NCBI GenBank assembly: GCA_020048915.1
Contig: JAIFLU010000202.1
Span: 1-36,240 of the forward strand
DNA length: 36,240 nt
Direction: 5' to 3'
Source of the DNA: Bacteroidota bacterium
GTDB taxonomy: Bacteria > Bacteroidota > Bacteroidia > Bacteroidales > JAAUTT01
A model generated the notes under the pieces. That model was not told where the DNA came from, did no database searches, and worked only from the letters and a program-made list of their open reading frames with translations. Made by a program: the position numbers and the translations under genes. Positions 16,985 to 27,000 of this stretch are shown piece after piece. Within the stretch, counting starts at the first letter, position 1; every line of letters begins with the position of its first letter.

Positions 16985-17251
16985 GTGCTCCTTAAAATCC
17001 TTTGAAATCCCTAAAAGAAATGATATTGTTCCCGAAGCATCCTTATAAATGATGAAAGGATTTTTGATTTCGTTCAATTAAAAAATCACGTAAATGTCAG
17101 ATAGTATAATGAATAGGTTTCCTTGGTTTTAAACTGATGCAATGGGCGAATTTTGCCGGAAAGTTTTTGATGGAACAAGTTTAACATGGATAATTACAAA
17201 AGAATTTGTTAAATTTATATAGAGTGATGGAGCGTATCAATAATCAATTGA

Positions 17252-17884
17252 ATGATAAAGGTTGTTATTGCCGGGAAAAACCGTTTATTCATCCAAAGCC
17301 TTAAGGCTTTTCTTGAATCGGAACATGTTGCCATGATCTTGTCCGAAGCAGATACGATGGAAAAAATATTCGAAAGGCTTCCCGAACTCAACCCAGATAT
17401 ATTGTTAGTGGATATTGACTACGAAACCTCTGTATTTGAAATGCTTCGGAAAATAACGTCATCCTTTTCGGGGATAAAATGCATAGTTTTCTCATTTTCG
17501 GTAAATTCCGAAGATTCTTATCAGTATGTAAATGCCGGTATAAAAGGATGTGTTCTTAAAACCAGCGAATTAAACGAACTGGCTGATGCAATTCGGGATG
17601 TGGCAGCAGGAAAAATATATTTTCCACGGGAATTGTTGCAGGAAGCAATAGCGCAGCATCGGGTGGGCGTTTCCAAAGACGAAAATGCTTTTACTTCGCG
17701 CGAGTTACAGGTTATTCAATTTTTATGTGCGGGATTATCGAACGAGGAGATTTCGGAAAAACTTTATCTAAGTTACGATACCATTAAATGGCACCGCAGC
17801 AATATTCTATTAAAATGTGGATGCAAAAACATATTGTCGCTTTACAAATTTGCATTGAAGAATAAGTTGGTAAAATCGGTTTGA
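17252..17884 (+). CDS. NarL/LuxR-type response regulator with atypical receiver
   Basis: This 210-residue protein has a receiver domain (about 1-120) joined to a LuxR-type HTH (about 145-205; ELQVIQFLCAGLSNEEISEK, TIKWHRSNILLK). The phosphoacceptor site is Asp54 in LLVDIDYE and the switch lysine is in VLKTSE. The acidic pair normally at the end of strand 1 is missing: the sequence reads IAGKNRLF, with Gly8-Lys9 where the second regulator here has Asp-Asp. Without these residues Mg2+-dependent phosphorylation is unlikely, so this is probably a pseudo-receiver controlled some other way. It lies upstream of a REC-PAS-kinase and a canonical regulator of the same type, divergent from the porin-feo operon. 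Confidence 0.88.
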   Translation: MIKVVIAGKNRLFIQSLKAFLESEHVAMILSEADTMEKIFERLPELNPDILLVDIDYETSVFEMLRKITSSFSGIKCIVFSFSVNSEDSYQYVNAGIKGCVLKTSELNELADAIRDVAAGKIYFPRELLQEAIAQHRVGVSKDENAFTSRELQVIQFLCAGLSNEEISEKLYLSYDTIKWHRSNILLKCGCKNILSLYKFALKNKLVKSV

Positions 17885-18011
17885 CAATTAGTAAGTTTAA
17901 GATTATGCACAACAACCTTCCAATTCTATTCTCTTTTTTGATTCCCTCTTCTTTAGCATTAATGAATATTTTTAATTAAATTAAACTATTATATCGAAAC
18001 CAATAAAATAA

Positions 18012-19463
18012 ATGGATTTAGAGAAAAAGCCAAACCAAAGAAAAGATACTGTTTTATATGTAGACGACGACGAATTCAACCTGGTGTTGTTTGAGACATT
18101 TATGAAGGAAGAATACCATGTATTAACGGCGAGTTCTTCTTCTGCGGGGTATAAATTGATTAAAGAGCATTCGGTAAAAGTACTAATCTCTGACCAACGA
18201 ATGCCCGATGAAACCGGTTTGGAATTTATAGAGCGAATTACCCCGGAATATCCCGATTTGGTTAAGATTATTTTTACGGCCCATATCGATCACACTACCG
18301 CCATAAAAGCCATTAACCAGCGCGGTGTTTACCGGTATGTAATGAAACCTTGGAATTTCCAGGAGATGCAACAAACCCTTCAGAATGCAATTTCGGAGTT
18401 CGACCTGAGAGCGGAAAATAAAAATCTTATCCAACAGTTGAAATCTAAAAATGCAGTTCTTGAAAAAGCATATTTGCAAATTAAGGAGAGCGAAAAAAAA
18501 TTTACGGGAATATTTCAAGCATCGTCAGACGGAATGTTATTATTAAAACAAGATAAAATAGTAGAGGCAAACAATGCTTTTTTGAATATTGCTGGGTTAG
18601 ATAGTAATGATTTTTCACGGGAGAAACTTCGTTCGTTTATCGAAAAAGAAATGCCCGGTATTCTTAAATATGCCACCGAAAATAACTCCAACAATCAGTC
18701 TGCTTTTGAATACGATTTTATTACATCATCACAGGAGCGTAAATATCTGGAACTCAATAACCGAATTTTCGATTTGGCAGGAGAAAAGGCGATATTGGTT
18801 ATTGTGAGGGATGTGAGTGAGCGGAGAATGATGGAACAACGGATAATGGAAGCCATTTTTCGAACTCAGGAAGAATCGCAGGGACGCTATGCACAGGAGC
18901 TGCATGATGGATTGGGCCCTGTTTTATCAACCCTGAAAATGTACATCGAATGGATGGGAAATGATAAAAATACGGTTAACAAAGAACTAATCAGTCGTAA
19001 TGCTATTCATGCCGTCGACGAAGCCATAAATCAGGCCAAAGAAATAGCTAATAATTTAAGTCCGCATGTATTGCAACGGTTTGGATTGGTCAACGCCCTG
19101 AAAAATCATGCCGACCGAATTAAAGAAACACATAATATTACCATTTCTATTCAGTCTAAAATTACAGACCGCTTGCTGCCCAATATTGAGGTGATGTTTT
19201 ACCGAATACTGCTCGAATGTATTAATAATTCTATAAAGCACGCAAAACCAGATTCAATTGCTATACAAGTTGATAAACAATTTCAAAAAATTTTAGTAAC
19301 TTATACCGATAATGGGAAGGGGTTCGATGTAGATAAAACATTGAGCGAAACCAAAGGAATGGGACTTTTTAATATGCAAAACCGAATTAAACTGATAGGG
19401 GGTGAGATGATTATCAGATCGGTTATAGGCAGAGGGACCAGAATTGATATTACTTTAATATAA
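18012..19463 (+). CDS. REC-PAS-HisKA_3 sensor histidine kinase
   Basis: This cytoplasmic kinase of 483 residues has no membrane helices. An N-terminal receiver (about 13-130, VLYVDDDEFN, Asp61 in ISDQRMP, KPW switch lysine) is followed by a coiled segment. A PAS domain (about 160-270, FQASSDGMLLL) comes next. The dimerisation helix is of HisKA_3 type with His298 in RYAQELHDGLGPV, followed by an HATPase (LLECINNSIKHAK, TDNGKGFD, GMGLFNMQNRI). HisKA_3 kinases pair with NarL-type regulators, and one begins only 5 bp after this stop codon. The N-terminal receiver makes this a relay intermediate that can itself receive phosphate, perhaps from a hybrid kinase elsewhere. Confidence 0.92.
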   Translation: MDLEKKPNQRKDTVLYVDDDEFNLVLFETFMKEEYHVLTASSSSAGYKLIKEHSVKVLISDQRMPDETGLEFIERITPEYPDLVKIIFTAHIDHTTAIKAINQRGVYRYVMKPWNFQEMQQTLQNAISEFDLRAENKNLIQQLKSKNAVLEKAYLQIKESEKKFTGIFQASSDGMLLLKQDKIVEANNAFLNIAGLDSNDFSREKLRSFIEKEMPGILKYATENNSNNQSAFEYDFITSSQERKYLELNNRIFDLAGEKAILVIVRDVSERRMMEQRIMEAIFRTQEESQGRYAQELHDGLGPVLSTLKMYIEWMGNDKNTVNKELISRNAIHAVDEAINQAKEIANNLSPHVLQRFGLVNALKNHADRIKETHNITISIQSKITDRLLPNIEVMFYRILLECINNSIKHAKPDSIAIQVDKQFQKILVTYTDNGKGFDVDKTLSETKGMGLFNMQNRIKLIGGEMIIRSVIGRGTRIDITLI

Positions 19464-19468
19464 TAACT

Positions 19469-20131
19469 ATGAGTAACAGAATTAGGATTTTTTTAGTTGA
19501 CGACCACGATATGTTTCGCGATGGGGTTAAATTATTACTGTCGAGCGACAATATTGCGGAAGTTGTAGCAGAAGCCCGTAACGGAAAAGAATTTCTTGAA
19601 AAAGTAGGAGAAGTAAAACCTGATGTGGTTTTAATGGATATTTCGATGCCCGAAATGGATGGAATTGAGGCTTCTAAATTAGCCAACGAAAAATATCCTC
19701 AGTTAAAAATACTGGCTTTAACCATGTTTGGGGATGAAAAGTATTATTACCAAATGATTCAAACTGGTATAAAGGGTTTTGTGCTGAAATCGGCCGGAAT
19801 TAGTGAATTGGTAAAAGCCATTACCGAAGTTTATAAAGGAGGGAATTATTTTTCGAGTGAGATATTATACAAGCTAATTCAGAATATCGACGCAAATAAG
19901 AAAAATGGAAAAGAAAGTGAATCACACCTCGAAAAATTATCTGCCCGCGAACTGGAAGTTCTTAAACTGGTAGCATCGGGTTTGTCGAATGAGGATATTG
20001 CCAATCAGTTAAACATAAGTTTAGCCACTGTTAAAACACACCGCAGTAATCTTTTAACTAAAACATCGTCGAATAATACCGCCAGTTTGATAATGTATGC
20101 CTTAAAAAATAAAATTATTGAATTTACTTGA
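19469..20131 (+). CDS. NarL/LuxR-type response regulator
   Basis: This is a canonical 220-residue regulator. The receiver has the acidic pair (LVDDHDMF), Asp57 in LMDISMPEMDG, a threonine switch (ALTMFG) and lysine (VLKSAG). The LuxR HTH follows (ARELEVLKLVASGLSNEDIA, TVKTHRSNLLTK). It begins 5 bp after the HisKA_3 kinase, so it is its cognate output with high probability. Targets are unknown. All catalytic residues are present, in contrast to the related regulator at 17252. Confidence 0.93.
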   Translation: MSNRIRIFLVDDHDMFRDGVKLLLSSDNIAEVVAEARNGKEFLEKVGEVKPDVVLMDISMPEMDGIEASKLANEKYPQLKILALTMFGDEKYYYQMIQTGIKGFVLKSAGISELVKAITEVYKGGNYFSSEILYKLIQNIDANKKNGKESESHLEKLSARELEVLKLVASGLSNEDIANQLNISLATVKTHRSNLLTKTSSNNTASLIMYALKNKIIEFT

Positions 20132-20170
20132 GAAGTCAGAAGTCAGAAGACGGAAGACAGGAGTCGGAAG
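20132..20170. repeat. Short purine-rich direct repeats
   Basis: The spacer after the regulator contains imperfect tandem units of about 7-8 bp (GAAGTCA, GAAGTCA, GAAGACG, GAAGACA, GAGTCG). It lies between convergent genes. No function is visible. Confidence 0.6.
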
Positions 20171-20260
20171 TTTGAAATGCAGCAAGGGCGAATGTGGTTA
20201 ATTTTCAAGTGCCTTGTATTTTTGCCATTTACAATTTTAGAGTTAGTAAGCGGTTGATAT

Positions 20261-23200
20261 TCAACTAAAATAGTGTTTAACTTTTTGTAGTAATATTGCC
20301 GATTCTACTGGTTTTGAAATAAAATCGTTACATCCTGCATTCAAGCAACGTTTTTTATCTTCTTCTTCTACAAAAGCCGTAAGGGCTATAATTGGAACTG
20401 TTGAATTTGTTTCCCTTATTTTTTTGGTTACATCAAGCCCGCTTATTCCCGGAAGACCTATATCCATGAGAATTAGCCCAAAATTGCGATGCTTCTCAAA
20501 AAGTTCTACGGCATCGTATCCATTTTCAGCAACAACTAAATCGAATTCTTCTAAAGTATTTTGAAGGAGCTCAATACTGAATAAATCATCCTCAACCAAT
20601 AAAATACGGCCAGGTTGGAACAGCGCATTTTCAGTATCTATCGTTTCGGGCAATTCTACCATTGCGGGCTTAATAAAAGTAACCGGAATATTAAATTTAA
20701 ATTCTGCCCCTTTTCCCAATTCCGATTCAACCCATATTTTTCCGCCAAGAATATTCACTATCCCTTTACAAATAGATAAGCCAAGTCCGAGGCCTCCATA
20801 GTTGAGGATCACATAATCGCTCGATTGGCTAAAACGTTCAAAAATAAGGTGGTGGTCTTTTGAAGCAATTCCAACCCCTGTATCGGTAACTGAAAATACA
20901 ACTCCGTTTTCGTCGTCAGTTTTATACGACATGGTAATTGTTCCCTGACTGGTGAATTTTATAGCGTTGTCAATCAAATTAGTAAGTAATTGTTGGATTC
21001 TGTTTTTATCACTGTTTATTGTAGACTTCGTATTCGTCTTTTCCATGTGAATTTTGAATTCAACATTTTTGTTTAGCTTTTGAAGTTTCATTCTGTATTG
21101 AGTAGCTAAATCTTCCATAAGCTCATTTAACAGGAATGGGGCATTGCTGACCCGGAGCATTCCCGCTTCAACTTTCGAAATATCGAGTATATCGTCTATT
21201 AACGTTAACAGATATGTTGACCTGGAGTGGATAATGTCGGCATATTTTTTAAGTTCTGTTTCGGAAACAGCCGTTTTAGTAAGTAGTTCGGAAAAGCCCA
21301 TGATAGCGTTCATGGGGGTACGTATTTCGTGCGACATATTTGCTAAAAAGGCGGTTTTGAGGTTATCGCTTTGTACTGCTTTTTCTTTGGCAGGAACCAG
21401 TTCTTCAATCATTTTTTGCTTTTCAACAATTTTCCAAACAGAGTCCATCATCAGCGTGAGCTGAATAACGTCAGATTGATTGTAGTCCTCAGTTTTATTT
21501 GCTACACCAACTACTGCAACTATTTTTTTATCGACTATTACCGGAATGGAAAGAAATTTTTCCAATGGAGCATGTCCTTCAGGGATGCCTTTCGCCAGGG
21601 GGTGGTTAAGGTTGTAATTATTGATCATAATCGGTTTTCGCTGCCTTACCGCCTCTCCCCAGCAACCGGTTTTACTTAATTCATAAACTGTATTTATTTC
21701 TGTTACGGTGCATTGCTTATGCACATCTTTTGACCAGGAGTTTAATCGGAATAGCTGAGTGCTCTCGTCGTAATAATAGATGTATCCAATTTTGCTCTCT
21801 GTAAGTTTTATGGTTTCTTCGAGCGCAAAATCCAATAAATCCTGCAGATTGGAAGCTGCATAATCGGTTATTCTTAGCAGGCTTTCTAACCGCTCGTTGC
21901 TTAATAAAATATCATGTTCGGTTTTTTTTCGCTCGGTAATGTCTTCTTTAACGGCAACGAAGTTTATTATTATGCCATTTTCGTCAATTACCGGCGATAT
22001 TACAGCCGATTCGTAGTATATCTCACCGTTTTTCTTTTTATTTCTGAATTCGCCCCGCCATTCTTTTCCCAATTTTATGGTTTCCCAAAGATTTTTATAA
22101 TGCGATGGGTCATTTCCATCTGCTTTAAGGATTCGGGGATTTTGACCCAACGTTTCGTCGCATGAATAACCAGTTAATTGCGAAAATTTCGGATTGATAT
22201 ATTCAATATCTCCTTTAATATTCGTAATAACAATAGATACAGGGCTTTGCTCGATGGCCATGCTCAAATTGCTTATTTGCAAATCCGACAACTTTCTTTC
22301 GGTGATGTCGTGCTGTACGGCCAGGAAACCAAGAATATCTCCATTCGAATCTAAAATGGGATTTACTGAACCTTCAATGGTAACAAGTTTCCCATCTTTT
22401 CTTTTATTGATTACTTCGCCGGTAACAGCATTTTTAGATACGAGAGTGTCCCAGAATTTTTTATACCATAAATCGGTCATCATTCCCGATTTTAGGATTC
22501 CCGGGGTTTTTCCCAAAACTTCGTTAACCTTATACCCGAAAACTTTTTCGAAAGCGGGATTGGCATAGCTAATTTTACCATTGGGGAGGGTCATATAAAT
22601 TACCTCATCCGACCGTTCAATTCCTAACCTGAATCTCAAAAGTTCTTCTTCCGATTTTTTACGTTCGGTTATATCCAAACAATGGCCGATATAGCCTAAA
22701 AATTCTCCTTCACTATTTTTCATGGGGGTTCCGTTATCCTGGATCCACCGATATTCCCCATCGTACCTTTTTAACCGGTAATCAATGCTAAATTCTAAGC
22801 GAGCATCAAATGAATCAGAATAGGTATCAAAATATTTATGAAGGTCATCCGGATGAACACCATCTGCCCACCCATCGCCCAATTCCTGTTCGAGTGTCCT
22901 TCCTGTAAAGGAAAGCCATATTTTGTTAAAATAGTTGTATTTTTTATCGAGTCCTGAGGTCCAAATAAGAGCCTGCCCCATATTGGCAAGGCTTTCGAAA
23001 TGAGTTTCGCTGTTTTTTAGAGCAAGCTCAGTTATTTTTTTCTGTATAATAATTCCCGCTTGCTGAATAAAAAGTTCAATGAAATCAGAATCGGTAATAC
23101 TGGTTTTGTTTAAAGTAAGAAAAAGAACGGCAGCAAGTAACTGATTTTCTTTATTTATACCAATGGTATATGCTTTATGAATCCCTAAAAGCGATTCGAT

Positions 23201-23605
23201 ACTATGTAAAGCAATTGCAGGAATCTCTGGCGGAAAAAAATCTGCCAGCTTTCCGTTATATTCTTTAAACTCTCCGGTTTTGTAAAGTTTATGATTTAGG
23301 GAGGATAGTGAATATTTTTTTTGGGTAGGATTGAATCCGGTAATCTTTTGAATAGCAGGGAGATTTATTAAATTTCCTCCGAAGATATCAATTACCTGTG
23401 ATTTCATATTTGGCTCATCAATGGATGAGATTAGGATTACCGAATTACTATATTGTTGTTGTAAGGTTGTTCCAATATAATTATAAAGGCTTGCCAGTTC
23501 ATGCAAGCTCAGCATTTCAGAAAATGTCTGCGTTAATAGATGCAATTGCTTTTTAAATTCAATATCAGTGTTAACCTGCTTATTGTCGTTTTTTCGCTTA
23601 AACAT
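20261..23605 (-). CDS. Hybrid histidine kinase (GAF-like, 3 PAS, GAF, HisKA, HATPase, REC)
   Basis: This is a soluble hybrid sensor kinase of 1114 residues. An N-terminal GAF-like region (about 1-195) precedes three PAS domains with PAC tails ending in DITERK (about 205-315, 325-440 and 450-565). A second GAF domain follows (about 575-720). HisKA has His759 in [17 protein letters not shown]. HATPase motifs are LTNLIDNAIKF, DTGVGI and GGLGLGLSICKGI. A C-terminal receiver has Asp1048 (LILMDIGLPG) and a KPV switch. No transmembrane helix is evident, so it senses cytoplasmic signals. No Hpt protein or output regulator is adjacent, so phosphate probably moves to a separate Hpt. It is on the same strand as the chemosensory genes but separated from the receptor by a terminator and a palindromic element. 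Confidence 0.93.
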   Translation of the reverse strand: MFKRKNDNKQVNTDIEFKKQLHLLTQTFSEMLSLHELASLYNYIGTTLQQQYSNSVILISSIDEPNMKSQVIDIFGGNLINLPAIQKITGFNPTQKKYSLSSLNHKLYKTGEFKEYNGKLADFFPPEIPAIALHSIESLLGIHKAYTIGINKENQLLAAVLFLTLNKTSITDSDFIELFIQQAGIIIQKKITELALKNSETHFESLANMGQALIWTSGLDKKYNYFNKIWLSFTGRTLEQELGDGWADGVHPDDLHKYFDTYSDSFDARLEFSIDYRLKRYDGEYRWIQDNGTPMKNSEGEFLGYIGHCLDITERKKSEEELLRFRLGIERSDEVIYMTLPNGKISYANPAFEKVFGYKVNEVLGKTPGILKSGMMTDLWYKKFWDTLVSKNAVTGEVINKRKDGKLVTIEGSVNPILDSNGDILGFLAVQHDITERKLSDLQISNLSMAIEQSPVSIVITNIKGDIEYINPKFSQLTGYSCDETLGQNPRILKADGNDPSHYKNLWETIKLGKEWRGEFRNKKKNGEIYYESAVISPVIDENGIIINFVAVKEDITERKKTEHDILLSNERLESLLRITDYAASNLQDLLDFALEETIKLTESKIGYIYYYDESTQLFRLNSWSKDVHKQCTVTEINTVYELSKTGCWGEAVRQRKPIMINNYNLNHPLAKGIPEGHAPLEKFLSIPVIVDKKIVAVVGVANKTEDYNQSDVIQLTLMMDSVWKIVEKQKMIEELVPAKEKAVQSDNLKTAFLANMSHEIRTPMNAIMGFSELLTKTAVSETELKKYADIIHSRSTYLLTLIDDILDISKVEAGMLRVSNAPFLLNELMEDLATQYRMKLQKLNKNVEFKIHMEKTNTKSTINSDKNRIQQLLTNLIDNAIKFTSQGTITMSYKTDDENGVVFSVTDTGVGIASKDHHLIFERFSQSSDYVILNYGGLGLGLSICKGIVNILGGKIWVESELGKGAEFKFNIPVTFIKPAMVELPETIDTENALFQPGRILLVEDDLFSIELLQNTLEEFDLVVAENGYDAVELFEKHRNFGLILMDIGLPGISGLDVTKKIRETNSTVPIIALTAFVEEEDKKRCLNAGCNDFISKPVESAILLQKVKHYFS

Positions 23606-23760
23606 ATATAATATAACATTTTAGCTTATTTCACTTCAGTAATCTCCTTTGCGCAGTTCCTTTTAGCCAGATATTTAATCGATTTATTTTACCATTATTT
23701 GAGTTAAAATAATTATCTAAAAAAGCATATAACTATTTTTAACAGATCATATTTCAATGT

Positions 23761-23872
23761 CGTTTAGTTAAGAATCGATGTTTGACCCCAGCCGGGGTCA
23801 GATGTTTATAGAATGTTCAATTTTTCTACAAACAGGCAACCCCATCCGGGGTCGAATATCTTTAACTAAACG
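23761..23872. repeat. Composite nested palindromic element (REP/MITE-like)
   Basis: Outer arms CGTTTAGTTAA (23761-23771) and TTAACTAAACG (23862-23872) are a perfect 11-bp inverted repeat enclosing 90 bp. Inside, each end carries its own GC-rich palindrome: GACCCCAGCCGGGGTC (23784-23799) and ACCCCATCCGGGGT (23839-23852). GC-rich palindromes in an AT-rich spacer stand out. The nested layout resembles bacterial interspersed palindromic elements. No coding sequence is inside. Confidence 0.6.
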
Positions 23873-23949
23873 TTATTGGATCGTATTTTAAATTTACAAC
23901 AATACGGTTGAAATTCCTAGTCCATTCATCTATGAAAATTTAAAACTGG

Positions 23950-23986
23950 ATTAAAATAAAACGGCGGAAGTTAACTCCCGCCGTTT
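23950..23986 (-). terminator. Intrinsic terminator of the chemoreceptor gene
   Basis: AAACGGCGG (23959-23967) pairs with CCGCCGTTT (23978-23986). On the minus strand the stem is followed by TTTTATTTTAAT (sharing the stem's last Ts). It lies 23 bp past the stop codon of the receptor gene. Confidence 0.85.
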
Positions 23987-24008
23987 AGCTTTATTCAGAA
24001 TTTTCTTC

Positions 24009-27000
24009 TCAGAAATTTTCGAAGAGATTATCACCTTTATCCGAGCTTTCGAGGTTTAGGTCAACACCATTGCGTTGATCGTTTGATCGATTTGGATACT
24101 TTGGAGGGTGATTGGATTTTATTTTATTAGTCGTTTTTTGCATACCCTTGATTGGTTGAGCTGTTTTAATTTGCTTACCGGTATTAAAGAAACCAATTGT
24201 TTCTTTAAGGAGTTCGGCCTGACTGGCAAGTTCTTCGGAACTGGAGCTCATTTCTTCGGCCGCAGCCGCATTTTGCTGTGTAACCTGTGTAAACTGCATT
24301 ACAGCTTTGGTAATTTGTTCCGATCCTGAACGCTGTTCATGGCTCGAAGCTGCAATCTCTTTCACCAGTTGCGCAGTTTTTTGGATTTCAGGAATAATTT
24401 TCAGCATCAAACTTCCCGACTCCTCGGTAACTCTAAGGCTGGATGCTGAAAGCTCGTTAATTTCAACGGCCGCTTTCTGGCTCACTTCAGCAAGTTTCCG
24501 AACTTCAGCAGCTACAACGGCAAAGCCTTTTCCCTGTTCGCCAGCCCTTGCAGCCTCAATTGCCGCATTAATAGCGAGGATATCAGTTTTTCCGGCGATA
24601 TCGTTAATAACTTTAATCTTCTCCGAAATCTGACGGATAGCTTCCAGGCTCTTTTGAGCAGCAATATTAACATCCATCATACCTTGAGCCGAAGTAACCG
24701 CTATTTTTTCGGTTGCTACAGAGTTATCGCTGTTTTGCTGAATAGACGACGACATTTCTTCGATGGAGGAGGATACCTGCTCGGCAGAAGCAGACTGCTC
24801 GCTGGCACCTTCGGAAATCTGAACGGCCGATGTACTCATTTCGCCCGAACTTGTAGCTACATTTTGAGCAGCTTCCATTACCTGACCTACTATTTCGCTC
24901 AAGCGCGATACCATATCCGAAAGGGCTCCCATTAACTCGTCGTTATCCGACCGTTTTGCAAGGGTAATGGTTAAATCGCCCTCGGCAACCATTTTCGCTT
25001 TGGCAATAATTTCGTTAAACGCTTTGATCAAACTATTCAGGTTATTTTTGATGTTGTTGAAATCGCCATTATAGTTGTCGGTAATTATTTCGGGCATATC
25101 GCCTTTTGCTATTCTATCGACATACATAGCAGCAACGTTGAGCGGTCCAATAACCGAATCGAGCGTGTGGTTAACTCCTTCGACAATTTTTCGGAAATCG
25201 CCCTGGTGCCTGGTAACATCGGCACGGGTAGCTAAACGGCCTTCAACTGCTGCTTTAGCAAGGAAGTTGGCGTCTTCTATCAACGCTTTTAAATTTGCCC
25301 TTACCTGTTCGATGGTATCGTTAATAAACTTCTTCTTCCCTGGGAGTTGTTCCATTGACGCTTCGAAATTGCCATTTCCAAATTCCATAAATACACCCAT
25401 AGCTTTTTTCTTTATTGCGATATGGGAACCAACCATTAAATTAACGCCGTCGGCCATTTTAGCATAGGCCCCTTCAAAACGGCTAACATCTACCTTAACA
25501 TCAATGTCTCCAAGTTCGTGTTCCGAACTCATTTTCGTCATTTCAACTATTAATCCATTGATGGCTTCAATGCATCCGTTTAAGTTATTCTTTATCTCGT
25601 TAAAATCGCCGTTGTAATTATCGGTAATTTTTTCGGGGATATTCCCTTTCGAAATACGGTCGACATACTCAGCTGCAACATTTAACGGGCCAATAACGGC
25701 ATCGAGGGTTTTGTTTACCCCTTCTACAATTTTAGCGAAATCGCCACCATGTTTCGAGGCATCGGCACGGGTAGCAAGTTTTCCTTCAATTGCGGCAGTA
25801 GCAAGCATACCTGCGTCTGCAACCAATGCATTTACGGCATCGATACAAACATTTAAGTTATTCTTTATCTCGTTAAAATCGCCGTTGTAATTATCGGTAA
25901 TTTTTTCGGGGATATTTCCTTTCGAAATGCGGTCGACATATTCGGCAGCAACGTTTAACGGGCCAATAACGGCATCGAGGGTTTTGTTTACCCCTTCTAC
26001 AATTTTGGCAAAATCGCCACCATGTTTCGAGGCATCGGCACGGGTAGCAAGCTTTCCTTCAATTGCGGCAGTAGCAAGCATACCTGCGTCTGCAACCAAT
26101 GCATTTACAGCATCGATACATACGTTCAGATTATTTTTTATCTCGTTAAAATCACCGTTATAATTATCGGTAATTTTTTCGGGGATATTTCCTTTCGAAA
26201 TGCGGTCGACATATTCGGCGGCTACATTTAACGGGCCAATAACGGCATCGAGGGTTTTGTTTACCCCTTCTACAATTTTGGCAAAATCACCTCCATGTTT
26301 GGATGCATCGGCACGGGTGGCAAGTTTCCCTTCAATGGCAGCAGTAGCAAGCATACCTGCATCAGTAACCAATGCATTTACGGCATCAATACAAACATTC
26401 AGGTTATTCTTTATCTCATTAAAATCGCCATTGTAATTATCGGTAATTTTTTCGGGGATATTCCCTTTCGAAATGCGGTCGACATATTCGGCGGCAACGT
26501 TTAATGGGCCAATAACGGCATCGAGGGTTTTGTTTACACCTGCTACAATTTTGGCAAAATCGCCCCCATGTTTCGAGGCATCGGCACGGGTAGCAAGTTT
26601 TCCTTCAATGGCAGCGGTAGCAAGCATACCTGCATCTGCAACCAATGCGTTTACAGCATCGATACATACATTCAGATTATTTTTTATCTCGTTAAAATCG
26701 CCATTGTAGGTATCGGTAATTTTTTCGGGGATATTTCCTTTCGAAATGCGGTCCACATACTCGGCGGCAACATTTAGCGGGCCAATAACGGCATCAAGGG
26801 TATTATTTATACCAACCACTATTTCCCTGAATTCTTCGTTTGTTTCTTCGGGTTTGGCCCGGGTAGCAAGCTTTCCGGTGACGGCTGCCTCAACTAATGC
26901 TTTTGTTTGGGCTATTACCGATTTTATAATGTTTTGAATGTTGATGGCTATAATAAACCCGAGGCTTATTGCTGCTAACAATACAAGTCCAATAAGAATA

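Larger units (their letters stand above)
23606..24008. other. Intergenic region with palindromic element and terminator
   Basis: This 403-bp spacer between the receptor gene and the hybrid kinase contains a composite palindromic element (23761-23872) and the receptor terminator (23959-23986). The remaining sequence is AT-rich. I found no coding sequence and no clear promoter for the hybrid kinase. Confidence 0.5.

Noticed and set aside
24108..26937. Several plus-strand open frames at 273-bp intervals inside the receptor gene
   Set aside because: They are antisense shadows of the repeated HAMP units; their regular spacing comes from the repeat.
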